The notes under the pieces are model-generated. The model worked only from the letters and a program-made list of their open reading frames with translations, searched no databases and was not told where the DNA came from. A program made the translations under genes and the position numbers. Of a stretch of 64,000 bases of DNA, positions 26,936 through 36,595 are shown piece after piece. Source of the DNA: UMGS1696 sp964621165 (GTDB taxonomy: Bacteria; Bacillota; Clostridia; Oscillospirales; CAG-272); assembly GCA_964621165.1 (NCBI GenBank), contig CAZULC010000005.1, positions 1-64,000 of the forward strand, written 5' to 3'. The number at the start of each line of letters is the position of its first letter. Within the stretch, counting starts at the first letter, position 1.

Positions 26936-27142
26936 TCAGTTGCCATTTAAGATGTCTGAGATTACTCCCATAATCTTGTCGTGGCATTTGCCGCAGCCGG
27001 TGGAGCATTGGGTCTGCTTCTGGACCTCGGCGAATTCGTGCTCTACGTCCTCAAGCTTCTTGTGGGAGTGGAGCGCCTTTTCAATGTCGTTGTATGTTAC
27101 TTTTTTGCACTTACAGATGAGTTCGTTCTCGGTGTATTCCAT
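26936..27142 (-). CDS. BFD-like [2Fe-2S] protein
   Basis: 68 residues. LICKCKKVTYNDIEKAL and CSTGCGKCHDKI give the CxC..CxxxxCxxC-type cysteine set of the bacterioferritin-associated ferredoxin fold (Fer2_BFD). It is likely a small cytosolic electron carrier. Its position between reverse rubrerythrin (12 bp) and rubredoxin suggests a redox relay to the peroxidase; the direct partner is inferred. Confidence 0.88.
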   Translation of the reverse strand: MEYTENELICKCKKVTYNDIEKALHSHKKLEDVEHEFAEVQKQTQCSTGCGKCHDKIMGVISDILNGN

Positions 27143-27154
27143 AAGCTCGCCTTA

Positions 27155-27706
27155 TTATTCGCCGAAGTATCTGTCAAGCAGGCCCTTGAATGCTCTGCCG
27201 TGACGCGCTTCGTCCTTTGCCATTTCGTGAACTGTGTCGTGGATTGCGTCGAGGTTTGCGGCCTTCGCCATCTTTGCAAGCTCGAATTTGCCAGCTGTTG
27301 CTCCGTTTTCAGCTTCAACTCTGAGCTTGAGATTTTCCTTGGTGGAGGGAGTTACAACCTCGCCAAGCATTTCGGCGAACTTTGCAGCGTGTTCAGCTTC
27401 TTCGTATGCTGCTTTTTCCCAGTAGAGGCCGATTTCAGGGTAGCCTTCTCTGTGAGCGACTCTTGCCATAGCCAGATACATGCCGACTTCTGTGCATTCG
27501 CCGGTGAAGTTTGCGCGGAGTCCTTCCACGATTTCAGCTGGTACGCCTTCGGTGATCCCTACAACGTGCTCGGTTGCCCATGTGAGTTCCTTTGTTTCAA
27601 CCACTTCAACGAACTTCTCGCCGGGAGCCTTGCAGAGGGGGCAGGACTCGGGTCTGGTTTCGCTTTCAACGATTTCACCGCAAACGGTGCATCTCCATTT
27701 TTTCAT
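27155..27706 (-). CDS. Reverse rubrerythrin (NADH peroxidase type)
   Basis: 183 residues in the reversed order. An N-terminal rubredoxin domain (WRCTVCGEIV, ESCPLCKAPGEKF; about 1-38) precedes the four-helix diiron domain with FTGECTEVGMYLAMARVA, EKAAYEEAEHAAKFAEM and EMAKDEARHGRAFKGLL. The Glu/ExxH ligands for the diiron site are all visible. Known family members reduce H2O2 and O2 in clostridia with rubredoxin-type electron donors. It is the second gene of the perR operon, 50 bp after the regulator. Confidence 0.95.
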   Translation of the reverse strand: MKKWRCTVCGEIVESETRPESCPLCKAPGEKFVEVVETKELTWATEHVVGITEGVPAEIVEGLRANFTGECTEVGMYLAMARVAHREGYPEIGLYWEKAAYEEAEHAAKFAEMLGEVVTPSTKENLKLRVEAENGATAGKFELAKMAKAANLDAIHDTVHEMAKDEARHGRAFKGLLDRYFGE

Positions 27707-27756
27707 TTTTGTAATCTCCTTGATTTATAAAATTTTATTATTAAGCATTGATTTGC

Positions 27757-28191
27757 TTATTGGTCTGAATGTTGGTTTTCTGCCATTTTACAGCTCGGGC
27801 ATAAGCCGGAAAACTCGATGTATCCGCTCTCCACAGTGTAGTCCGATGCGTATTTCAGCTGATTCATCGGAAAGCCGGCGGGGTCGAGAATTACGTCAGA
27901 TACTTTTCCGCACTTCCGGCACACTATATGGCTGTGGTCCGTGGTGGTGGTGTCGAACTTGCACTCGTCTCCGGTCATGTTCAGCTTTTTTATGATTCCG
28001 TCGTCGGCCATGTCAGACAGCACGCGGAAAACCGTCGCCCGGCTGAAATCGGGATGGATCTTTATTATTTCCGCGTAAATCTCACCGGCTGAGACGTGGC
28101 TGCCAAGCTTGACGAGGGTGTCGTAGATGAGCCGTTTCTGCCTTGTCTTCCGCCTTTTCGTCTCTACGGCTTTGGTGTTGTTGTTGTTCAA
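27757..28191 (-). CDS. perR: Fur-family peroxide regulator, PerR-like
   Basis: 144 residues. The start is probably the TTG at 28191, with CGGAGAC 8 nt upstream. The N-terminal winged helix is RKTRQKRLIYDTLVKLGSHV with the recognition helix SRATVFRVLSDM. The C-terminal metal domain contains DHSHIVCRKCGKVSDV and SGLCPSCK, giving the two CxxC structural-zinc pairs. PerR proteins sense peroxide by metal-catalysed oxidation of a histidine. Genomic linkage to reverse rubrerythrin and rubredoxin supports PerR over Fur or Zur. Confidence 0.88.
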   Translation of the reverse strand: MNNNNTKAVETKRRKTRQKRLIYDTLVKLGSHVSAGEIYAEIIKIHPDFSRATVFRVLSDMADDGIIKKLNMTGDECKFDTTTTDHSHIVCRKCGKVSDVILDPAGFPMNQLKYASDYTVESGYIEFSGLCPSCKMAENQHSDQ

Positions 28192-28225
28192 AGCTATGTC
28201 TCCGTTACACTTATGAGCGTCTTAT

Positions 28226-28255
28226 TAAGAATACGTCTTATTTAGTCTAATTATA
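28226..28255 (-). promoter_or_regulatory. perR promoter with a candidate PerR operator
   Basis: A minus-strand -10 TATAAT (28255-28250) has a weak -35 (TTTGCA, 16-bp spacer). Just downstream lies TAAGAATACGTCTTA (28226-28240), an imperfect 7-1-7 inverted repeat of the kind bound by Fur-family proteins. The overlapping direct repeat CGTCTTATT occurs twice, 15 bp apart. The position would let PerR block its own operon. Confidence 0.65.
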
Positions 28256-28309
28256 GCACACACATATTACGTGCAAATAGACGGATTTTAAATTATTCTT
28301 GAACACTGC

Positions 28310-29587
28310 TCAATTCCACGAGTATTCGAAATCGATTTTTCCCGCTACGGTCCTGTCCACCACGCAGATGAAGGTTTTGCCGCAGTTGAGAATCAGCTCG
28401 TCACCGTTTCGGTACTCGATGTGAACCGTGTCCACCTTTGAATCCCGGGACCAGTTGACAACCTTGCGCATGCCGTTTGTAATGTAGTAGCCCTGACCGC
28501 TTCCGACGGTTCCAACGGTAAGTCTTCCCGCCGTATCTCCGGGGATGAGGGCGATGTCAGTGAAGAGAATCAGCACGTTTTTCACGGACAACTGCTCATT
28601 TGTGTTTGCGTCAACCTGCGGGATTCCGTTGTACTGGTAGCGGAGGTATTCGCCGGTTTCCTCGTTATATACGAAATCCACAGTCTGGACGGAAGTGGAA
28701 ATCATATGTACATGTGAGGCAGGGCTTCCCTTGATGTGGTTGTCCGTGTCCTCGTCGTAGAAGTTGAACATGGGGACTTGGTTCTGGTCAAGCTCCGTGC
28801 GGTAGCCGAAGTAATCCACGCCGGACTTGATTCCCTCGCCGGAGGTCATAAGGCTGTGCTCATAGCCCATGGAATACATGCGGGTGCTGTCACGCCAGAA
28901 GGTTGAGGGGGTGTACTGGTTCACGCCGTCGAGGTTTGAGATTCCACGCCAGCTGATTTTCTCGTATGCCTGCGCGCTTCCCCCTGCGTGGACGTAGATT
29001 GCGTCGTGATTGGCGAGGAAGTCCACGAAGTAGTCCCGGGATGAGCGGATGGAGCCGACGGTGCCGAGGTTTTCCCAGTCGGACACAAGCATCATGATAC
29101 GGGTGATTCCGCCCTCAGCCGCACATTCGTAGTATATGTCCCCGTCGCAGATCCCGGCCTGCGGGAGGCACTTCTGGATGTTGTTCATCATTATCGCAAC
29201 AGGTCGGCGGTCTCGCTCTTCCACAGTTGTAGTTTTGCCGTTGAGGTAGTTGAAAATCCGCTCCTCTTCCTCGGGTTCGGTGGGAATCTCACCTGTTTCG
29301 GCTTCGGGAAAGGCCACGGAGTCCGGGTCGTCGGAGTATTCCTTGATGTCCGTCACTGGGTCGTCAAGTCGTTCTGCACTGTCGGGGAGGGGAGCTTCGG
29401 TTTCAGTCTCCGGCGGCTCTGTCTCGGACTCTGACTCCGGCTCGGTTTCGGTCTGAGGATCGGTTTCAGTGGTTACTGAGTCGGTCGCAGGCGCGGGATT
29501 TTCTTCCGTTTTATTGCAGGACGCGGCCGTCAGGAGGGTCAGGACTGCCAAAATCAGCGCTATAGCTCGTCCGGCTGTATGTCTCAT
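28310..29587 (-). CDS. DUF3048 (YerB-like) lipoprotein
   Basis: 425 residues. A lipoprotein signal (LILAVLTLLTAASC) is followed by a ~80-residue Thr/Glu/Pro-rich acidic linker, then the DUF3048 domain. That domain has RRPVAIMMNNIQKCLPQAG, YECAAEGGITRIMML, GSIRSSRDYFVDF and a C-terminal part with YYITNGMRKVVNWSRDS. YerB-type proteins are surface lipoproteins of unknown biochemical role. It lies 42 bp after an M28 peptidase on the same strand. Confidence 0.9.
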   Translation of the reverse strand: MRHTAGRAIALILAVLTLLTAASCNKTEENPAPATDSVTTETDPQTETEPESESETEPPETETEAPLPDSAERLDDPVTDIKEYSDDPDSVAFPEAETGEIPTEPEEEERIFNYLNGKTTTVEERDRRPVAIMMNNIQKCLPQAGICDGDIYYECAAEGGITRIMMLVSDWENLGTVGSIRSSRDYFVDFLANHDAIYVHAGGSAQAYEKISWRGISNLDGVNQYTPSTFWRDSTRMYSMGYEHSLMTSGEGIKSGVDYFGYRTELDQNQVPMFNFYDEDTDNHIKGSPASHVHMISTSVQTVDFVYNEETGEYLRYQYNGIPQVDANTNEQLSVKNVLILFTDIALIPGDTAGRLTVGTVGSGQGYYITNGMRKVVNWSRDSKVDTVHIEYRNGDELILNCGKTFICVVDRTVAGKIDFEYSWN

Positions 29588-29629
29588 GTGTTCACCTTCT
29601 TTGGTTTATTATCGTAAATTGCTAAATTG

Positions 29630-30562
29630 TCATTCCTTTGTAGAAAAAAGCTCCACCAGCGCGTTTATGTTCTCTTCCATGAATACGGTATCCTTCTCTG
29701 TATGGATTTTGTCCATGTATAGAACCCCGCCTTTGGATCTGTTGAGAAACGCCACGCCGACGCCGTTTTTGAACATGGCCTGATCCGACGGGTAGAAGCC
29801 TTTTTTCGTGATAACGGCGGTTTTATTGTATTTCGCGAGAATTTCCGCAGCGGTTTTCTCAAAATGGGAGACAATCCTTCTTTTCCTCTCGCCGGACTCC
29901 GACTTTTTGTCCGTTTTATGGATGAAGAACATATAGTCCCCGTCGGACACGCAGTCGAGGTTGATAATGAAGCCGTTCTTCTGCACGTCCCTGTGGGTGG
30001 TGGCGTAGAAATTTGAGCCGAGCATGCCCTTTTCCTCGTTGTCGAACAATATGAACGCCGCGCCGGATTCCGTCCCGATTTTCTCAAACAGCCGGAGAAC
30101 CGTTATCACTCCCGAAGTGTTGTCGTTGGCAGTGTGGTGGTTCTGGGGGCCGGCCAAAAGGAGCCACATTTCAGGGATAAACACGGCGAATCCCGCAAGC
30201 TCGGTGAGAAGCAGATTTTTCGTGAATTTTGCGACAATTGCACACGCCGAGAAAAACGGGACAAGCAGGATTGCCGTCAAAAGAAGCTGGTACGCGAGGT
30301 AGATAAGCAGATTCTGTGGCGTGATGAAGTTTGGAACTATCATTTTCGCGCAGGTGTCGTAGTGGGCGGTGAAAATCACGTCGGCCTTCTCCGGCTCTCC
30401 TATGACGATATTCCTGCCGTAGAGCCGCTTTTCCTCGATTTTTACTTCCCCATAACGGGACTTGAGCATGTCGATAAATGCACTCTTCTGCGTTTTTGTT
30501 TTTCTGATTTGATAGGAGTTCAGGATTATATTCGTGATGTCTCTTTCCCGGGTGTTGTCCAT
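29630..30562 (-). CDS. M28-family metallopeptidase with embedded membrane helices
   Basis: 310 residues. The co-catalytic zinc ligands are visible: FTAHYDTC (His), HHTANDNTSG (Asp) and FDNEEKGMLGS (Glu pair), as in M28 aminopeptidases. Between the first and second ligand groups there are two long hydrophobic stretches, LLIYLAYQLLLTAILLVPFF and a second around TELAGFAVFIPEMWLLLAG. These would tether the active site to the membrane. No signal peptide. Exact topology and substrates are unknown. Confidence 0.85.
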   Translation of the reverse strand: MDNTRERDITNIILNSYQIRKTKTQKSAFIDMLKSRYGEVKIEEKRLYGRNIVIGEPEKADVIFTAHYDTCAKMIVPNFITPQNLLIYLAYQLLLTAILLVPFFSACAIVAKFTKNLLLTELAGFAVFIPEMWLLLAGPQNHHTANDNTSGVITVLRLFEKIGTESGAAFILFDNEEKGMLGSNFYATTHRDVQKNGFIINLDCVSDGDYMFFIHKTDKKSESGERKRRIVSHFEKTAAEILAKYNKTAVITKKGFYPSDQAMFKNGVGVAFLNRSKGGVLYMDKIHTEKDTVFMEENINALVELFSTKE

Positions 30563-30593
30563 GAGTTATTCTCCTTATATTTTACCCCGAAAA

Positions 30594-30634
30594 AGCCGTA
30601 AGACTTGCAAGGAATTTTCCTCAATCCTACGGCT
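30594..30634 (-). terminator. Terminator after asnS and the small membrane gene
   Basis: AGCCGTA (30594-30600) pairs perfectly with TACGGCT (30628-30634). On the minus strand TTTTTC follows. It sits just upstream of the M28 gene. Confidence 0.85.
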
Positions 30635-30643
30635 GATTCAGCG

Positions 30644-30829
30644 TTATTGCTGAGCCGAAAACGATATGAACAGGGCGATTCCGATTATGACAGCACACAA
30701 AAGGAGCACGCCGGATAGTACCATGATTTTCCTCCGCTCGCCGGATTTCGCGCATTTCACGATTCCGCCAACGAGAAACGGAAGCATTACGGCTGACAGC
30801 AAGGACAAATATTGAAGTAAAGTCAGCAT
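30644..30829 (-). CDS. Small two-helix membrane protein
   Basis: 61 residues, mostly two hydrophobic helices (LTLLQYLSLLSAVMLPFLVG and VLSGVLLLCAVIIGIALFI) joined by a basic turn (KCAKSGERRK). GAGGTG lies 11 nt before the ATG. It follows asnS and is closed by the same terminator. No family is recognised. The hairpin-like topology and the RBS make it plausible, but the small size leaves doubt. Confidence 0.6.
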   Translation of the reverse strand: MLTLLQYLSLLSAVMLPFLVGGIVKCAKSGERRKIMVLSGVLLLCAVIIGIALFISFSAQQ

Positions 30830-30886
30830 ATCGGGCTACACCTCACGACTGTGGCTTGGACTGCCGATTGAAGGACGCACGCCATA

Positions 30887-32278
30887 TTACAGTTCACAGT
30901 TGCCTACGGTTCTCGGGAAGGGCAGGACGTCGCGGATGTTGGAGACTCCGGTCAGGTACATTACGCATCTCTCGAAGCCCAAGCCGAATCCCGCGTGTCT
31001 TGCGGAGCCGTATTTTCTAATGTCGAGGTAGAAGCCATAGTCCTCTTTTTTCAGTCCTAGCTCATCCATGCGCTTTTCAAGAAGCTCCAGGCTGTCCTCT
31101 CTCTGGCTTCCGCCGATGATTTCCCCGATTCCCGGGACAAGGCAGTCCATTGCGGCTACTGTTTTGCCGTCCTTGTTGAGCTTCATGTAGAACGCCTTGA
31201 TTTCCTTCGGGTAGTCCGTCACGAACACGGGGCGCTTGAAAATCTGCTCAGTCAGGTAACGCTCGTGCTCGGTCTGGAGGTCCGCACCCCAGTAAACCTT
31301 GTAGTCGAACTCGTCGTTGTGTTCCTCGAGAATTTTTACAGCTTCCGTGTAGGTAACTCTGCCGAAGTCGCTGGAGACAACGTGGTTCAGTCTCTCGATA
31401 AGTCCCTTGTCAACGAACTGGTTGAAGAACGCCATTTCCTCAGGCGCGTTTTCCATGACGTAGGTGATGATGTACTTGAGCATGTCCTCGGCAAGCTGCA
31501 TGTCATCGGTCAGGTCGGCGAAGGCTATCTCCGGCTCAATCATCCAGAACTCCGCCGCGTGGCGGGTGGTGTTGGAGTTTTCAGCCCGGAATGTGGGTCC
31601 GAAGGTGTAGACGTTCTTGAACGCCATTGCATAGGTCTCTACGTTGAGCTGTCCGGACACCGTCAGGTTTGTACTCTTCCCGAAGAAGTCCTCGGAGTAG
31701 TCCACGCTTCCGTCGGGGTTCTTGTGAACGTTCGCCATGTCCATTGTGGTTACGCGGAACATTTCTCCCGCACCCTCGCAGTCAGAGGCGGTGATTATCG
31801 GCGTGTGGACGTAGACGAAGTTTCTCTCCTGGAAGAATTTGTGAATAGCGTAAGCCGCAAGTGAGCGGACTCTGAACACGGCTTGGAACAGGTTGGTTCT
31901 CGGGCGCAGGTGGGAGATTGTGCGGAGGTACTCGATGCTGTGGCGCTTTTTCTGGAGCGGGTAGTCGGGAGTGGACGCACCTTCAAGAACTACATTTGTG
32001 GCGTGGATTTCAAAAGGCTGCTTGGCGTCGGGGGTTTCCACGACTTTACCTTCAACTACCAGAGCCGAGCCAACGTTATATTTTGAAATTTCATTGAAAT
32101 TGGGCAGATTATTATCGTAAACTATCTGAACAGGTTCAAAAAATGTGCCGTCGGAGAGCATGATGAAGCCGAACGCCTTAGAAGCTCTGATGCTTCTTAC
32201 CCAGCCGCCGACTTTTACCGCGTCATGATTGATTTTTTCGCGTTCACGGTACAGAGAACGCAGTGATGTTAAATCCAT
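30887..32278 (-). CDS. asnS: Asparaginyl-tRNA synthetase
   Basis: 463 residues, class IIb. The N-terminal OB-fold anticodon-binding domain (about 15-105) includes VGGWVRSIRASKAFGFIML. The catalytic domain contains RPRTNLFQAVFRVRS, FVYVHTPIITASDCEGAGEM (motif 2 region) and motif 3 GFGLGFERCVMYLTG near the C-terminus. PEIAFADLTDDMQLAEDML is characteristic of AsnRS. AAGGAT precedes the ATG. The leader is too short for a T-box. Confidence 0.97.
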   Translation of the reverse strand: MDLTSLRSLYREREKINHDAVKVGGWVRSIRASKAFGFIMLSDGTFFEPVQIVYDNNLPNFNEISKYNVGSALVVEGKVVETPDAKQPFEIHATNVVLEGASTPDYPLQKKRHSIEYLRTISHLRPRTNLFQAVFRVRSLAAYAIHKFFQERNFVYVHTPIITASDCEGAGEMFRVTTMDMANVHKNPDGSVDYSEDFFGKSTNLTVSGQLNVETYAMAFKNVYTFGPTFRAENSNTTRHAAEFWMIEPEIAFADLTDDMQLAEDMLKYIITYVMENAPEEMAFFNQFVDKGLIERLNHVVSSDFGRVTYTEAVKILEEHNDEFDYKVYWGADLQTEHERYLTEQIFKRPVFVTDYPKEIKAFYMKLNKDGKTVAAMDCLVPGIGEIIGGSQREDSLELLEKRMDELGLKKEDYGFYLDIRKYGSARHAGFGLGFERCVMYLTGVSNIRDVLPFPRTVGNCEL

Positions 32279-32326
32279 ATCTTTTCTATCCTTATTACGT
32301 TATATGAGGCAATAATCCCTCTTCTT

Positions 32327-32356
32327 ATTATATCACAAATGCTCCTTGAAATGCAA
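32327..32356 (-). promoter_or_regulatory. Promoter of asnS
   Basis: Minus strand TTGCAT (32356-32351), 18 bp, TATAAT (32332-32327). The -35 abuts a 13-bp inverted repeat. Confidence 0.72.
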
Positions 32357-32403
32357 TATCAGCGGAAAAATTTCACACAATTTGCAAAAATTCCGCTGAT
32401 ATT
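32355..32403. repeat. Perfect 13-bp inverted repeat at the asnS promoter
   Basis: AATATCAGCGGAA (32355-32367) and TTCCGCTGATATT (32391-32403) are exact inverse complements with a 23-bp AT-rich loop. It could be the terminator of the upstream solute-binding gene, although a U-tract after the stem is lacking, or an operator touching the asnS -35. Confidence 0.75.
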
Positions 32404-32505
32404 ATCTGTGTTATTCTGTTTGCGGGAGCTTAACTCCAGCCGTTATGGGAGTTCTTTCAGGTTACCCCGAAGAAGTGCCAATATAGCCTGCGGGGGCTTA
32501 CCCAA

Positions 32506-34002
32506 TTATTCGACTTCACTAAATGATTCATTAAGTCTTTCCAAAGTCTTATTCGCCACTTTTTCATACTTGGTGTACATGGATGTGAAGTCGGTTGTAT
32601 TGTTGCGGAACAGATTCATGACGCTCTCGTTGTAGCCGCCGATTTCGTAGTACCAGCCGAGGTCATAGGTTCTGGTCTTGAATATAAGGTCGAGCATTCT
32701 CTGTGAGTCCTCATCCCGTGCTCCTTTACCCTTGAGCGTTTTTTCATAATAAGCCGGTGTCAAGGTGTCAACGGATTCGGCTGCAAACGCTTCGGTGATG
32801 ACTCCGGTTTTCTCTATGTTAGACTGAACCTTGGGAACGCACAGAAATACACTGTGCCATGAGCCTACAGTATTGTAGTATTCAGTCTGTTCTTCACTGT
32901 ACTTGTAGTATGGAAGTATACCAAAGTCAGCGTCCATTTCACGGAGCTTTGGAACGAGCTGGAGCAGCTGCTGTATGAATAACGCCTGATTGTTCTGGAA
33001 CATGGTTGTAATTAGAGTGTCTGACCAGTTGCTTCTCTGGTAGGCGTATGAGATGGATTTGTCAAGGGCAAAGTCAAAATATTTCTCAAGCACACTGACA
33101 GTGGTGTCGTTGTACAGTGTCAGCTTTATCTGACCGTCCTCCACCGTACAGCATTTCTGACCCGCGCCGTTGATTACGCCCATGATGGAGTCGTCCCAGA
33201 TGAGTACGCCGTAACGGTCATTGTCATTGTAGACTCCGTTTCCGTCAATATCCTCGGACACGGTGGAAACGAGGGTAGCGTAGTTGTCGATAGTCCATGT
33301 TCCCTCGTCCACCATGTCGTAGGGGTTCATGTCAAGCTGGTAATCTTCTGCCATGTTTTTGTTGTACATTATACAATATGTTGCTTCGTTGTCTGCCACG
33401 GAGATGTCGCCCGTAGTGTAGAACAGCTTGCCCGCAACAGAGCAGTCCTCTTCGACTTTTTGATCCCACCATGGCTTTGAAAGGTCGATGTATTCGATTG
33501 TTTTTATGTCAAGCAGGTAGTTGTCACGGGACAAATCTGCCACTGAGTAGCCCCCAAGCATTGCGATATCGCACATGTAGTCAGCGGTTTGTACTGACTG
33601 CTTAATTTTGTTGGTCCCATTTTCGACTCCAAGGTTCTGCTCGACTTCAACCTGAACCTTTACATCGTACTTGTTCTCAATAAACTCATTGCGGTTGTAC
33701 TTCGCGTCGTTGATGGGTTCGGCTGTTATATCCTCAGCGAAAAAGTCATCCTTGACCGAACCATACTCGGCGTTAGAGGATTCGTAAATCGTAAAGGTCT
33801 CGCCTTCGAAAGTGATGTCAGGCAGGTCAGGCAGAATTTCCTCGCTTTCCTCGGATTCGCTTCCGCCGGAGGACTGGGTTTCATTGTCCAATATGGTTTC
33901 CTTTGAGTCGTTTTCTCCGTCACTGGTATCGGAGCAGGACACAATGGACAATAACACCATTGTCATTGCAAGCGTGAGGCTTAAGACACGTATTTTTTTC
34001 AT
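32506..34002 (-). CDS. Extracellular solute-binding lipoprotein (sugar ABC-type), orphan
   Basis: 498 residues from the ATG at 34002, which follows AGGAG. The lipoprotein signal is LTLAMTMVLLSIVSC. A Ser/Glu-rich linker (about 20-55) leads into a cluster-B/family-1 solute-binding fold, with ITFEGETFTIYESSNAEYG, PWWDQKVEEDCSVAGKL, LMLDMNPY-like NMAEDYQLDMNPYDMV, and GSWHSVFLCVPK. DIDGNGVYNDNDRYG is an EF-hand-like calcium loop common in such binders. No permease or ATPase is adjacent, so it must rely on components elsewhere. Carbohydrate binding is inferred from the family. Confidence 0.85.
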   Translation of the reverse strand: MKKIRVLSLTLAMTMVLLSIVSCSDTSDGENDSKETILDNETQSSGGSESEESEEILPDLPDITFEGETFTIYESSNAEYGSVKDDFFAEDITAEPINDAKYNRNEFIENKYDVKVQVEVEQNLGVENGTNKIKQSVQTADYMCDIAMLGGYSVADLSRDNYLLDIKTIEYIDLSKPWWDQKVEEDCSVAGKLFYTTGDISVADNEATYCIMYNKNMAEDYQLDMNPYDMVDEGTWTIDNYATLVSTVSEDIDGNGVYNDNDRYGVLIWDDSIMGVINGAGQKCCTVEDGQIKLTLYNDTTVSVLEKYFDFALDKSISYAYQRSNWSDTLITTMFQNNQALFIQQLLQLVPKLREMDADFGILPYYKYSEEQTEYYNTVGSWHSVFLCVPKVQSNIEKTGVITEAFAAESVDTLTPAYYEKTLKGKGARDEDSQRMLDLIFKTRTYDLGWYYEIGGYNESVMNLFRNNTTDFTSMYTKYEKVANKTLERLNESFSEVE

Positions 34003-34114
34003 ATTGTTCTCCTTTCTAAATCTAAACAATATAATTGGTTACAAAAAATATCGAATAAATATTGAAATAATTTTCAGGTTTCCATTTCATCTTATCACTA
34101 AAATGTTTAAGTTT

Positions 34115-34143
34115 ATTATAACACATCTGAATTAAAATTTCAA
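34115..34143 (-). promoter_or_regulatory. Promoter of the solute-binding gene
   Basis: Minus strand TTGAAA (34143-34138), 17 bp, TATAAT (34120-34115). The leader is about 105 nt. Confidence 0.78.
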
Positions 34144-34232
34144 CTGTGGTGAATTTTTTTACAATATCCTCTATAATAGTTAATTTTTAATTCAAACACA
34201 GAGACATAATATATCACGATTGTGTAAAAAAA

Positions 34233-36299
<2,067 letters not shown>

Positions 36300-36342
36300 T
36301 TTTCGTCACCGCAATATTTCTAAAATAATATGTATTTTTTTA

Positions 36343-36371
36343 ATTATATCACACAACGGAAAAAAGTTCAA
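36343..36371 (-). promoter_or_regulatory. Promoter of the TetM-like gene
   Basis: Minus strand TTGAAC (36371-36366), 17 bp, TATAAT (36348-36343). The leader is about 40 nt, too short for the classical tet(M) attenuator. Confidence 0.78.
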
Positions 36372-36462
36372 CCGAAAGCCCGATTAAATCGTCGGAATTT
36401 TGTATTTTTTATGAACCCTCGGCAAAAATTTATGAAATAGCCTCTGCTAACCGACTCGGGTA

Positions 36463-36491
36463 TTGACTTTTGGGAAATGATGTTATATAAT
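36463..36491 (+). promoter_or_regulatory. Promoter of nifS-nifU
   Basis: TTGACT (36463-36468), 17 bp, TATAAT (36486-36491). A small hairpin GAACCC..GGGTTC lies directly after the expected start site. No IscR-type regulator gene is nearby. Confidence 0.82.
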
Positions 36492-36595
36492 TATGCTGAA
36501 CCCCAAGGTATGCGTAAGGGTTCGTGAAAAACAAAAATCCGTCACTGGTTTTTTATAAATATAAAGCGAATACAAAACGCAAAGGAGAAAACTCA

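Noticed and set aside
32279..32326. Possible T-box upstream of asnS
   Set aside because: The leader is only about 50 nt.
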